Assembly: GCF_014982975.1 (NCBI RefSeq)
Contig: NZ_JADCKL010000006.1
Location: 1 to 64,000 of the forward strand
DNA: 64,000 nucleotides
Origin: Claveliimonas monacensis
Lineage (GTDB): Bacteria; Bacillota; Clostridia; Lachnospirales; Lachnospiraceae
Reading direction: 5' to 3'
Shown here piece after piece: positions 1 to 7,830 of this stretch; positions within the stretch are counted from its first letter, which is position 1; the number at the start of each line of letters is the position of its first letter. The notes beneath the pieces were generated by a model. That model searched no databases. It worked only from the letters and a program-made list of their open reading frames with translations, and was not told the origin of the DNA. Both the position numbers and the translations under genes were made by a program.

Positions 1-2
1 AC

Positions 3-152
3 CAGCTTGGTGGCGATGACAGCCCTCTGTCGGAAGCCATCCTGGACCGCATCAAGCATGATGCATACAAGATCAACATCGTCCCGACGGATCCGGCGAA
101 TTACAGATCCATGCGGGAGGTATATGGATTAGATCCTGCCTTAAGCGAGTAA
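3..152 (+). CDS. istB: IstB-like ATP-binding protein, C-terminal fragment (IS21 family)
   Basis: The last 49 codons of a gene that starts before the window, ending in TAA at 150-152. The translated tail (…SEAILDRIKHDAYKINI…) matches the C-terminal pattern of IstB helper ATPases, in which an 'AILDRxxHxAY' block follows the AAA+ core. IstB assists the IstA transposase of IS21 elements by choosing target DNA. Only the C-terminus is visible, so the Walker motifs cannot be checked. The reading frame was found by translating the first bases directly. Confidence 0.7.
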   Translation, partial: QLGGDDSPLSEAILDRIKHDAYKINIVPTDPANYRSMREVYGLDPALSE

Positions 153-181
153 ACTCGCAGGTAACAAACAATTAAGTAAGT

Positions 182-253
182 GCGGTATCCCTGTTCCGGA
201 ACAGCGGTTTCCTGCCGCCGGATTGGCGGTATCCGTTCCTCCGGAACAGCGGT
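182..253. repeat. Terminal repeats of the IS21-like element
   Basis: Two near-identical direct copies, 182-208 and 226-253, share GCGGTATCC and CCGGAACAGCGGT. The first copy holds the perfect 14-bp palindrome CTGTTCCGGAACAG (191-204). Multiple internal repeats at each end, the likely transposase binding sites, are usual for IS21-family elements. Confidence 0.6.
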
Positions 254-271
254 ACTCCCGCACAAGAATAT

Positions 272-454
272 TCACATAATCCGTTTGTATTTGTCAATAC
301 GGCTAGACAATGGTATCATCCAATATATCCTGGTACTTGTATCTTCAAGGCAGTAATAATGCGGTCTATTTCCCGCCTTATTTCCTTTAAGATACGGATC
401 TTGCATATCTTCAAAAAATTTATCTTTGATAATATAAAATCCTGTTTTCTTCAT
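272..454 (-). pseudogene. cptN: CptN/ToxN-family type III toxin, truncated by IS21
   Basis: Sixty codons starting at an ATG with a GAGGACA ribosome binding site. The start (MKKTGFYIIKDKFFEDM…) and the block 'PHYYCLEDTSTRIYWMIPLS' look like the N-terminus of CptIN/ToxN-type endoribonuclease toxins, which are usually about 150 residues or more. The frame stops at a TGA (272-274) that appears to come from the end of the adjacent IS, so roughly the C-terminal 60% is missing. The gene follows, in order, a promoter, tandem 45-nt repeats and a hairpin terminator, the classic layout of a type III toxin-antitoxin locus. The fragment is presumably inactive. Confidence 0.75.
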
Positions 455-473
455 TTAATTGTCCTCATTATGG

Positions 474-503
474 AAAAAGTCCCTCGCCTTGCGGCGAAGG
501 ACT
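474..503 (-). terminator. Terminator between antitoxin RNA and toxin gene
   Basis: On the minus strand an 11-bp stem (AGTCCTTCGCC / GGCGAGGGACT, one G·T pair) closes a GCAA tetraloop and is followed by TTTTT. An intrinsic terminator at this place lets most transcripts stop after the antitoxin repeats while a few read into the toxin, as described for ToxIN-type loci. Confidence 0.85.
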
Positions 504-505
504 AT

Positions 506-595
506 ACTTTCGACCCAACCATTTATATACCGCATATCGGTCAGCGGTAAACTTTCAACCCGACCATTTATATACCACCTATCGGTCAGTGGTAA
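506..595 (-). ncRNA. cptI: Type III antitoxin RNA, two tandem 45-nt repeats (CptI-like)
   Basis: Two adjacent 45-nt repeats (506-550 and 551-595) differ at only a few positions; a third begins with ACTTTC at 596. They lie between a strong promoter (613-641) and a terminator (474-503), directly upstream of the toxin start. The CptIN family is known to use 45-nt antitoxin pseudoknot RNAs, and the repeat length matches. Each repeat would be cut out by the toxin and bind it. With the toxin gene broken the RNA may be a relic or may still neutralise a related toxin. Confidence 0.8.
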
Positions 596-612
596 ACTTT
601 CTTTGTGTTTAT

Positions 613-641
613 ATTCTAGCAAGCACAAACCGGAAAGTCAA
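613..641 (-). promoter_or_regulatory. Promoter of the type III toxin-antitoxin locus
   Basis: Minus strand: -35 TTGACT (636-641), 17-bp spacer, -10 TAGAAT (613-618). Transcription would begin near 605, just before the first antitoxin repeat. Confidence 0.8.
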
Positions 642-649
642 TAGAACTC

Positions 650-1148
650 CCCTCTAAAATTATATGTCAAAATCCTCAAACTATTTATATAATCATTCGA
701 ACTCGCAAAGTTCTATTTGCTTTATAGTGTTTCTTCATTGTTTCAGTTTTAAAACCGTTCATTTTTGAACTGTTTTGTATGTGTTCGCTATGTCTTCATC
801 CAATTGTATTGTCATTTTATTGTCAGCACTTTTTACTGAACCTTTCAAAATACATCTCCCAGCAATCACTTTTTTATTCTTATTTTTCCCATTATATTTT
901 GATTTCCACACATTGCAGTCAAAAAAGCACAGTATTTTACGTCTCATGAGGTATAAATTCAATTAACTTGAATCAAAAATCAACAAATTACTCGATAATT
1001 TTACCAACTCTATCTAAACCTACTGTACATCCACCCTCACGGTATCAGAATGGTGTGTTACGGGGTGTAAATGGTGTTTTTTCATACTTTTTATGCCAAA
1101 AAATACAGATTTATCTTTGTGTACGTGTGATTTTTAAGAATTTTGTTA
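650..1148. other. AT-rich gap without a convincing gene
   Basis: Between the toxin-antitoxin promoter and the end of the PHP-ATPase operon I see only short frames with poor starts (for example a 67-codon minus frame at 759-962 that would need a TTG start without a clear ribosome binding site). A copy of the repressor operator-like palindrome lies at 758-769. The stretch 1020-1090 has locally higher GC but no recognisable function. Confidence 0.4.
758..769. repeat. Distal copy of the XRE operator-like palindrome
   Basis: TTCATTTTTGAA, identical to the copy at 9759-9770 next to the XRE regulator gene, with flanking bases also matching (GTTC…GAACTG). It sits in the gene-poor stretch on the far side of the element. 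Confidence 0.5.
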
Positions 1149-1457
1149 TCACTTTAATTTAAGTTTCTCTGGTATGCTCTTTCTTACATTCGTAATTTCT
1201 TTATTTAAATCTTTTATGTATTCTTTACACACATCTATATATAATCCCGTTTTATATTCTGAATTGTCTATAAATCTTAGTTCGACCGAATACTTTGTAA
1301 TCTCTGCAAGTAATTTTACAAATATACTTTTTAAATTATTTTGGCTCTCATCATCATTAAGACACACTTCCGAAACTTCCTCAAATTCAAATACTAAATA
1401 ATCTTTTTTTTCTCTTTTTTCTAGATGTACATTAATTACTTTGTTTTCCTGATTCAT
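1149..1457 (-). CDS. Small protein encoded with PHP-ABC ATPase, unknown function
   Basis: A 102-residue protein starting at ATG 1455-1457 (MNQENKVINVHL…), chosen because GAAAGGATATTT precedes it; a longer frame upstream has no such site. The start lies inside the last codons of the PHP-ATPase gene (26-nt overlap), so the two are probably translated in a coupled way. It is acidic in the middle and lysine-rich at the end, with no signal peptide or membrane segment. I do not recognise the family. Its tight coupling suggests a partner, adaptor or regulator of the ATPase. Confidence 0.65.
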   Translation of the reverse strand: MNQENKVINVHLEKREKKDYLVFEFEEVSEVCLNDDESQNNLKSIFVKLLAEITKYSVELRFIDNSEYKTGLYIDVCKEYIKDLNKEITNVRKSIPEKLKLK

Positions 1458-3570
1458 AAATATCCTTTCTATCATAAAATGCAGTTTTTCCGCCTTCAAG
1501 AGTATGCATACTTTCTTGAGTCCAATTTTTAGTATCTGTTTCATCCTCTATGTTTCTGAGTTCATCATAAAATGGATTGCCAATATATGTTTTATATACT
1601 CCATTTTCGTGAGTTCTCAATATACTAATATATGGAAGCGTACCCACTGCAATGTTAGCATTATGTGTTGCTATAATTACCGTTTTTCTTCGTTTTGCTA
1701 GATCTGTTAACCTGGGAAGTATATTAGATGTTATATATGAATTCCCCATTCCTAACTCTGGTTCATCTAAAATATACACATCACTTTCTGAATCCAATAA
1801 TTTCTGCATCAGTAAAATTCCTCTTTCCCCATTAGATGGCTTATAAATTTCTCCATTTTCCAATGCAGTTTCTTTAGATATTCCAATAAACGCTCCTATG
1901 TCTTTAATTCCATTATCAAAAAACTCCTGGAATTTTGATATTTCTTCTGATATATTCTCCCCTAAACATGCTTTCTTTATCTCGTCAATTACAGTTTTAC
2001 AATTTTTTAGAATAGTTATCCCCTGTTTAAATTCATCTGTACGCGAATTTTTTGTTAACATTCGATAACGTGTTTGAATATAAATATCACCTTTTTCTTC
2101 AAGATTTCCTAAGTATTCTCTCTCTATCTTATCAGTTGCAGAAAATGCACTGCATATCTCATCCACATTTTCAAACAATTTGAATCTTTCCATTGCAAAA
2201 TCGTAAAATCCTACACTACTAGGTTTAGATATTGTATCAGAACATTTATCCGCTATCGCTTTTATCTTATCAATACTCCAATTCGTCAGTTTAATACTTT
2301 TGTCACTATTCCATTTTTTTATTTTTGAATCATTAATATTATCACATAATTTTTCCAACAACTGCATTAAGGTTATGCAATCCTGTTCATTCAAATATTT
2401 TTCCATATCGATCTTTTTAAATGTTGATTCTGTGAATTCTTTTAAGTATTTATAATCAAGATCAAGTTTCCGATTACGCGCCCCCTCCTCAATATGTACA
2501 CTTTCTGTTATTTTCATTCTACCTTTATTTTTATTATTGTCCTTAGTTTCCATCCAACTTACATATTTTTCAAAAGATGTTGGCAACTCCTCTTTCCAAT
2601 TATAAAGATCTATAAACTGTTGTCGCATACTATCCAATTGAAGCTTCTCAGGTGTAGCTATTACATCATTGACCTTTAACATTTTTGAAAAATCAGCATC
2701 TTTTTCATTTCCTTTATAACTTTCCATTGCAATTCCATTTTCAATATAGTATTTCTTTAAAGATTCAAGGATCTCCGTTTTTCCCGTTCCTTTCTGTCCA
2801 AAAATAATATTAATATCTTCATAAAATGGTAACTTAAAATTTACTCTTTTATATGGCGACACAGTGATTTCCTTTTTCTTTTTTTGGTTAAGCAATGTAT
2901 CTATGATTTGTGTGTCCTTCTTTGCCAACAAACAAAACTGTTCAAATGTTTGAACTGGAAGTCTTATATCTGCAAACTTGCTAGTTTCATATTTATCCCA
3001 ATCCTGTACATCACTTCCTATAATAACACTGTAATCAAAATTTGAAAAAACTCCTAAACTTCGATAATCTGACGTTTCCTTAAATAATCGACTAGGATCT
3101 GGTAATAGTTCCCCTAATTCCTGAATATCTTCATCTGAAAGTTTTGGTTCCTTATGAAAATGTGGTATATAAATACAATCACATATTCCTAATGTTTCAT
3201 ATACTTTTTTCACACTAATCTGGAATTTATCTACATCTTCATCATTAATCAGTTCTTGCACTTGATCATTAAATAATTCTACATTTTTAGGATTAGCAAT
3301 CACTATCAAATGGCCTCTTTTTCCATTTCCAGTTTGATCTGTTTTCCCTATAATGTCCAGTTCTACTCCAGGCCATATATCACAATATCCTTCTGTAATT
3401 TTTTTAAACTCTTTATATTGATCATAATCAAATTGATTATGATTTGTTATTGCAACAATTTTAACCTCTGCTTCAATAATTTTTTGAAAAAATTTATCCT
3501 CTGTAACGTTTCTTGTATAAGCATCTCCCGTCTTCACTTTTTTCGTATGACAATGCAAATCTATTTTCAT
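1432..3570 (-). CDS. PHP-domain and ABC-type ATPase fusion (TrlF-like), candidate defence protein
   Basis: A 712-residue protein with RBS GGAGGAAACT before its ATG. The N-terminal PHP phosphoesterase domain (about 1-215) shows DLHCHT (4-9), TNHNQ (42-46), PGVELD (67-72), PHFH (136-139) and GSD (185-187); the last motif reads DVQ where DxH is usual. An ABC/SMC-type ATPase follows, with Walker A GQKGTGKT (258-265), a signature-like SNGERG (about 579-584), Walker B YILDEPE (about 599) and H-loop ATHNAN (about 634). The region between Walker A and signature is a long mostly helical insert. TrlF-family and PHP-SMC proteins of this architecture occur in mobile islands and are suspected nucleic-acid sensors linked to a nuclease or phosphoesterase. 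Substrate unknown. Very AT-rich, unlike the core genome. Confidence 0.75.
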   Translation of the reverse strand: MKIDLHCHTKKVKTGDAYTRNVTEDKFFQKIIEAEVKIVAITNHNQFDYDQYKEFKKITEGYCDIWPGVELDIIGKTDQTGNGKRGHLIVIANPKNVELFNDQVQELINDEDVDKFQISVKKVYETLGICDCIYIPHFHKEPKLSDEDIQELGELLPDPSRLFKETSDYRSLGVFSNFDYSVIIGSDVQDWDKYETSKFADIRLPVQTFEQFCLLAKKDTQIIDTLLNQKKKKEITVSPYKRVNFKLPFYEDINIIFGQKGTGKTEILESLKKYYIENGIAMESYKGNEKDADFSKMLKVNDVIATPEKLQLDSMRQQFIDLYNWKEELPTSFEKYVSWMETKDNNKNKGRMKITESVHIEEGARNRKLDLDYKYLKEFTESTFKKIDMEKYLNEQDCITLMQLLEKLCDNINDSKIKKWNSDKSIKLTNWSIDKIKAIADKCSDTISKPSSVGFYDFAMERFKLFENVDEICSAFSATDKIEREYLGNLEEKGDIYIQTRYRMLTKNSRTDEFKQGITILKNCKTVIDEIKKACLGENISEEISKFQEFFDNGIKDIGAFIGISKETALENGEIYKPSNGERGILLMQKLLDSESDVYILDEPELGMGNSYITSNILPRLTDLAKRRKTVIIATHNANIAVGTLPYISILRTHENGVYKTYIGNPFYDELRNIEDETDTKNWTQESMHTLEGGKTAFYDRKDIYESGKQSN

Positions 3571-3601
3571 AGTTTCCTCCCATCTCAGATATAAATATAT
3601 T

Positions 3602-4015
3602 TTAACCTATCACCATACCCCATTCATTCCAAAATCTATCATTTTTTAACTTGCATATATTTTTTTGTTTTTCTTCAGGCAAGGTACTCAACTCCCATAA
3701 TCGCATATATCCTCTACCACTATCAGAAACATTTAATTTTCTCATGTAAGTTACATTTTCTCTTACACTCGGATATCTCCAAGTGTTATCAATCTGTTAT
3801 CACATTATAAAATCAATTTTATCTGTATTTCCTTTTTCTTTCTCTAAAAAGATAATCGCAACTATCGCTATAAAAAATCCAACAATACAAATTACAGTCC
3901 CGCTAAAGGTTATTTTTGAGTTTACAACTCCTGTAAATCCATTAACATACCACCAATGCAAACTTAGATATTATTGTATAATTCCTATACCAATAACTAA
4001 ATGTGATTTTCCCAT
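3602..4015 (-). pseudogene. Decayed small membrane-protein gene or genes
   Basis: On the minus strand, direct translation gives a start (MGKSHLVIGIGIIQ) at 4015 that stops. A different frame then reads WWYVNGFTGVVNS… and contains a hydrophobic helix (VICIVGFFIAIVAIIFL) with a charged tail, and stops near 3810. A third open stretch (QINTWRYPSVRENVTYM…) runs to a TAA at 3602 without a start of its own. This pattern suggests one or two small genes broken by frameshifts. I found no family match. It could also be chance open frame in AT-rich DNA. Confidence 0.35.
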
Positions 4016-4064
4016 TTGCGCTGTATACGCTTTTATATTAATATCTTTTACTCTCTTATTTCAG

Positions 4065-4523
4065 TTATTCACTTTTTATAAATGACCACGCATATTCTCT
4101 AGAATCCACGTTTTGTGCCGAAAACGCCGCATCACCATGCATTGTAATGTCGTAAATAATATAAGTATCTTGCAATTCTGCTTCTGATATTTCCAACATG
4201 GATTGATAGTTTCCTTTTCCATTTCCTTCATACTTTTTGGATAATACAATGGAATAGTCATTAACTGTACCTATATATCCTGTGTAAATGGAACCAGATG
4301 CATTATATGTCCAATACACTTTCCCATCTTCAAAAATCTCTACTTTTCTTCCTGCTTTAGCTTCCCAAGTTCCAACTAATTCATTTGGTACATTATCGAA
4401 AGATTCTATTACATCTGGATTACTTTTATTGTTTATACCATTAAGTTTTACTAATAATACTACGTTTCCAATGAGTGATATTACTAAAAGAATGGTTAGT
4501 ATCAATACTTTTCTATTTTTCAT
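4065..4523 (-). CDS. Exported membrane-anchored protein of unknown function
   Basis: 152 residues, start supported by GAGGAG eight bases upstream. A basic start and hydrophobic segment (about residues 7-26) form an uncleaved signal anchor without a lipobox. The rest is a small extracytoplasmic domain starting near 'NELVGTWEAKAGRKVEIFEDGKVYW', a pattern seen in lipocalin-like or beta-barrel domains that open with a 'GTW' strand. It stands between the mobility operon and the PHP-ATPase operon and is AT-rich, so it is probably cargo. Function unknown. Confidence 0.6.
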   Translation of the reverse strand: MKNRKVLILTILLVISLIGNVVLLVKLNGINNKSNPDVIESFDNVPNELVGTWEAKAGRKVEIFEDGKVYWTYNASGSIYTGYIGTVNDYSIVLSKKYEGNGKGNYQSMLEISEAELQDTYIIYDITMHGDAAFSAQNVDSREYAWSFIKSE

Positions 4524-4713
4524 CGCTTGAACTCCTCAGCAAATAACATGAACGTAACATTTCTATTTTTTTAATCGTATATTACAATTGTTGATTCATC
4601 TACCTTAAATTATATCCCTCACCTCAAACACTGTAAACTAAAATCTTCTTTGTCATACAGCTAAGAATAAGAAAGATTTTCTCCCCATTCTTGACTGTTC
4701 CATTTATTTCTGC

Positions 4714-6027
4714 TTACCTTGCTCCTCTGTCCATCTTTCGTCTCTGTGCCCGTTTCTGCTCCTTAAGCGCCTGTTCCCTCTGTCTCTCCGCCTGAACTAT
4801 TGTCTTAACAGTATCATGCCCCAATGCTTCCTTTACACGTTCAAAATCCTCTAAATTTTCTCTCAACATCCTGTTCTCATTCCAAAGTTCCTCTACACGA
4901 GTAGTAAGAGAATTAACCTTGTTCCCTGCCCTCTCGTACGACCTTTGTATATCGTTAAATCTTCTGGAAAGGTCGAAATAAGCCCGGTAGACTGACCGCA
5001 GTACCGTCACAATCTTCTTAATCAACGGTTTTGCTTTTTTCTCCCGATAGGATTTTCCTGTTTCCAGAGTTCCCGCTTCCGGCAATACTTCCTCTGGATC
5101 GGCAGAATATTTCTCGGCAAATCGTTCCATTTCTTTTACCATAGGCGCAATCTCCGTTAGCTTTTTCTCATATTGTGCCACATTCTTCTTTGCCTGTTCT
5201 GCCTTCTTATCGGCTTCTTTCCAACTTTCCCGAGCCGAAGATATGTCCTGCTCAATATTTTTCAAATGATCCAGCCATTTTTCATTTACTTCTTGCATAG
5301 TAGCATTATGCTCTTCTAAGTCCGCTTTCTGCTCTTCAAGTGCCGCCACTTCCTTTGCACGTTCCTGCTTTTCAAAATCCAACAAGGACAAATGCTTTTC
5401 ATGTGTGCCTTTCTGTTCCCATTCAATCCCGTGATCCAGCATAATTGAGGCAAGCTGCTGCTTTTCAGCCGCCACCCACTGATTTAATTCTGTCTCCATT
5501 CTCGTACCGCCTTTGAAACCAAGCGCTGACAATGCCTGTTTCAATGATACCCTTGTATCCAGACCACGCTTACTTCCTGTTGTATATGGTACAAAATCTA
5601 TATGCAAATGAGGTGTGGCCTCATCCATATGAAGATGAGCAGAAAACACTCTTAAGGTAGGATTTCTCCGCTGAAAATCCTTCATATATTCGTCTAGTAT
5701 CCTCGCTGCCATCTGTCCCTCTTTTGTTGTCGCTCCCATATTGTCTTTATCCCCAATCTGCAGGATAATCTCGTGGAATGGCTTTTCCTGCTTTCCAGAA
5801 CGGATCTTCTCATAATAATCTTCAATCTTTCGGTCTTTTCTAGTCTGTTTAGAATTATATCGATCAAGTGCCTCATCAAATAATTCATGGTACACTTCCC
5901 GGATATCCTGATTGCAGTATTCCACATTCCAGTAACTCCGTTTCGGATCTGTATTCTTTGCATGAAATTTTCTACTGTTATGGTTGACAGAACCTTTACC
6001 TGTCATAAAACTAATCGTTCTCTTCAA
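4714..6027 (-). CDS. mobV: MobV-family relaxase (Mob/Pre)
   Basis: 437 residues. The start is probably TTG with AGGAG upstream; the next ATG is seven codons in. The N-terminal relaxase domain opens with SFMTGKGSVNHNSR and carries the histidine cluster 'AHLHMDEATPHLHIDF' near residue 130, which binds the metal for nicking at oriT. A long coiled coil (about 220-300) and a basic C-terminal tail follow. MobV/Pre relaxases nick and mobilise small plasmids and IMEs with the help of a conjugative partner. It is the last gene of the mobility operon and lies just downstream of a palindrome-rich region that could be oriT. Confidence 0.85.
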   Translation of the reverse strand: MKRTISFMTGKGSVNHNSRKFHAKNTDPKRSYWNVEYCNQDIREVYHELFDEALDRYNSKQTRKDRKIEDYYEKIRSGKQEKPFHEIILQIGDKDNMGATTKEGQMAARILDEYMKDFQRRNPTLRVFSAHLHMDEATPHLHIDFVPYTTGSKRGLDTRVSLKQALSALGFKGGTRMETELNQWVAAEKQQLASIMLDHGIEWEQKGTHEKHLSLLDFEKQERAKEVAALEEQKADLEEHNATMQEVNEKWLDHLKNIEQDISSARESWKEADKKAEQAKKNVAQYEKKLTEIAPMVKEMERFAEKYSADPEEVLPEAGTLETGKSYREKKAKPLIKKIVTVLRSVYRAYFDLSRRFNDIQRSYERAGNKVNSLTTRVEELWNENRMLRENLEDFERVKEALGHDTVKTIVQAERQREQALKEQKRAQRRKMDRGAR

Positions 6028-6061
6028 TAACTCTCCTTTCTCCCTCTTAGGGTAGTATTCA

Positions 6062-6107
6062 GCGCCGGATACGGCGCATAAGCTTTGTTACTTTCGTCGA
6101 AAGTAAC
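6062..6107. other. oriT: Candidate origin of transfer
   Basis: Two inverted repeats in the gap upstream of the relaxase gene: a 6-bp stem GCGCCG / CGGCGC around GATA (6062-6077) and a perfect 10-1-10 palindrome at 6087-6107 (arm GTTACTTTCG), followed by a partial repeat CACTTTCGACGG. MobV relaxases act on hairpin-bearing oriT sequences that usually lie directly upstream of their gene. The nick site itself cannot be placed. Confidence 0.45.
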
Positions 6108-6272
6108 GCAAAAGCACTTTCGACGGCCTTCGTCCATCAAAAGTACCCTTGCGCCCTGCGGGGCTATTTCCGTTCAGCGATATCCTTCCGTCTGCATCAT
6201 CTGATTCTTCTCTTTGTCCGTGATTTACAGGTGCGTGCCACGCTCCTGTTATAACTCAAACAAGAAGAATCC

Positions 6273-6512
6273 CTACCAACGAAAGTTCTCCGGTATTCCT
6301 TTCTTATCCAGATACTCCTTTCTGGCTTTTTCCCGCTCTTCTTCCGTCGCTGCTGTTTTCGACTGCGTATACAATTGTCTATTGACCAAATGATCCATCT
6401 TTTCTTCAAGTCCCTTACATATCTCATCTGAACAACTGTAATCATCCAGTAAATGATACGAGACAAGCTGACGAAATAATGTAAATGGAATCTGTACATT
6501 TTTTATTTCCAT
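6273..6512 (-). CDS. Small mobility-operon protein, unknown function
   Basis: 79 residues with ribosome binding site AAGGAG. Acidic and basic stretches alternate; the C-terminus ends 'EYLDKKGIPENFRW', a tail I associate with a short conserved protein often placed next to MobV relaxases in Lachnospiraceae elements (sometimes labelled complexin-like). No signal peptide or enzymatic motif. Located between the RepA-like ATPase and the relaxase, so probably an accessory of transfer or replication. Confidence 0.65.
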   Translation of the reverse strand: MEIKNVQIPFTLFRQLVSYHLLDDYSCSDEICKGLEEKMDHLVNRQLYTQSKTAATEEEREKARKEYLDKKGIPENFRW

Positions 6513-6577
6513 ACACTTCTCCTTTCAAGGTGGCAAGATGCCCTGTTCTTAAGATATGGTCACCTTGCCATCTTCCT

Positions 6578-7639
6578 TTATTCTGATAATATCCAAAACC
6601 ATTGGTTTCCCCGTTTGACCGAATCGATCTCCAGTTCCTGTTTTGCATTCCGCAGAGTTTTCTTCTTGATTCCCTGTTTGCTCGCTTCTTCCTCGATCTT
6701 TTTCTGTGCCATACCGCCATCAGCCAAAATATCCAACAGAAATTCCTTCGCTATCCGACTTTTTTGTCCTCTTGCATCTCCACTCAAAAGGTCATCTGCA
6801 CTGATATCATACTCTCCAATCCACTGAAATCCTGTTTCTTTGTCTAATCGGAATGCGACGGATTTTCCTTCCGGTGCAAGGGAACTTTTCACATGGCACA
6901 TTACCCTTGTCTCCGGTTCGTCCTTCAACCTCCCCACGATCAGGACACTTCTTGCCGCAGCTTGAAAATCAATGGATCCAAGGCCACGATAAGAAGATTT
7001 CCCATTGCTGTTTTTATTCATATGACCGATCAAAATAATCGCACAATGATATTTCTCTGCAAGGACTGCCATCCGCTTCATCAACGGACGAATTTCATTG
7101 GCTCGATGCATATCCACATCTGTTCCTAGAAATCCCTGTATAGGATCCAGCACCACCATTCTTGCTTTCGTTTGCATGATTGCTTCCTCAAGCCGGACAT
7201 CCACCATAGTTAATGGCTGTTCTCGATCATCGATGACCAGCACTCTGGAACAATCTGCCCCAGCCGCAAGCAGACGAGGTTTTATCGTATCCCCCAATCC
7301 ATCCTCTGCCGTCTGATAAATAACATTGACAGGCTGTATAGGGTTATCTTGCGATAACACTTCCTGTTTCAGATTCTCTTCGCTATCTTGCTGTGCTTCT
7401 TTTTGGGATTTCTTGTTCAACAAGATTGGTTCTCCTCTGGTCAGTTTAGCAATGATCTGAAGAACCATCGTTGTTTTTCCCTCTCCTGGATCCCCTTGTA
7501 TGATCGTAACTTTCCCAAAAGGAATAAACGGATACAACAGCCATTCTATCTGTTCCACTTTCACCGATTCCATGTTGATCAATTTCAGCTCCGGCTCTGA
7601 TCTTTTCCATTCTGCCTTCTTATTTTCTATCGTCTTCAA
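6578..7639 (-). CDS. RepA-like RecA-fold ATPase (helicase)
   Basis: 353 residues. The start used is TTG at 7639 behind AGGAGG; the first ATG is 22 codons inside and lacks a ribosome binding site. Walker A is GDPGEGKTT (about 49-57), Walker B-like 'MVVLDPIQGFL' near 150, and a 'GHMNKNS' motif near 200 follows, matching RSF1010 RepA/KaiC-like hexameric ATPases. A C-terminal winged-helix-like segment follows. RepA-like ATPases in IMEs are thought to unwind DNA for replication of the excised element. Placed between the MobC-like and relaxase genes. Confidence 0.75.
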   Translation of the reverse strand: MKTIENKKAEWKRSEPELKLINMESVKVEQIEWLLYPFIPFGKVTIIQGDPGEGKTTMVLQIIAKLTRGEPILLNKKSQKEAQQDSEENLKQEVLSQDNPIQPVNVIYQTAEDGLGDTIKPRLLAAGADCSRVLVIDDREQPLTMVDVRLEEAIMQTKARMVVLDPIQGFLGTDVDMHRANEIRPLMKRMAVLAEKYHCAIILIGHMNKNSNGKSSYRGLGSIDFQAAARSVLIVGRLKDEPETRVMCHVKSSLAPEGKSVAFRLDKETGFQWIGEYDISADDLLSGDARGQKSRIAKEFLLDILADGGMAQKKIEEEASKQGIKKKTLRNAKQELEIDSVKRGNQWFWILSE

Positions 7640-7830
7640 TTCTATCTACTTCACCTCCTGCCCTTCCGGGCAAGTCTCTGATGAACAGATAATTGGGAAT
7701 TGTCGTATCTTACAATCCGTGATATACTTAATCTGCGAAGATGGTATATCAGTAAATCTGATTATCAGAGAACTTGCTCAGATATTTTGTCTGGGCTTTT
7801 TCTTTTTTCCAGCGCCCATTTCTCCACCTC

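Larger units (their letters stand above)
1..274 (+). mobile_element. Right end of an IS21-family insertion sequence
   Basis: Begins inside an IstB-like reading frame and ends with a cluster of GC-rich repeats typical of IS21-family ends. IS21-family elements commonly end in TG...CA, and a CA falls at 273-274. Directly after it the reading frame of a CptN-type toxin starts, on the minus strand and already in mid-gene. The element therefore seems to have inserted into the toxin gene. The left end and most of istA/istB lie outside the window. Confidence 0.7.

Noticed and set aside
506-600. Two 45-nt tandem repeats considered as a CRISPR fragment
   Set aside because: Repeats are directly adjacent with no spacers, and promoter, terminator and toxin start fit a type III antitoxin.
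759-966. Overlapping short frames on both strands in the gap left of the PHP-ATPase operon
   Set aside because: The minus frame needs a TTG start without a ribosome binding site and neither translation resembles a known family; composition is simply AT-rich.
968-1162. 64-codon plus frame with 'HPPSRYQNGVLRGVNGVF'
   Set aside because: The start has no ribosome binding site and the frame runs into the antisense of the small protein gene; it may be a remnant of something repeated in related genomes, but I cannot support a gene.
7745-7812. Hairpin GCTCAGA…TCTGGGC followed by TTTTTC on the plus strand
   Set aside because: No plus-strand gene ends here; the surrounding genes run on the minus strand, where it would not terminate.
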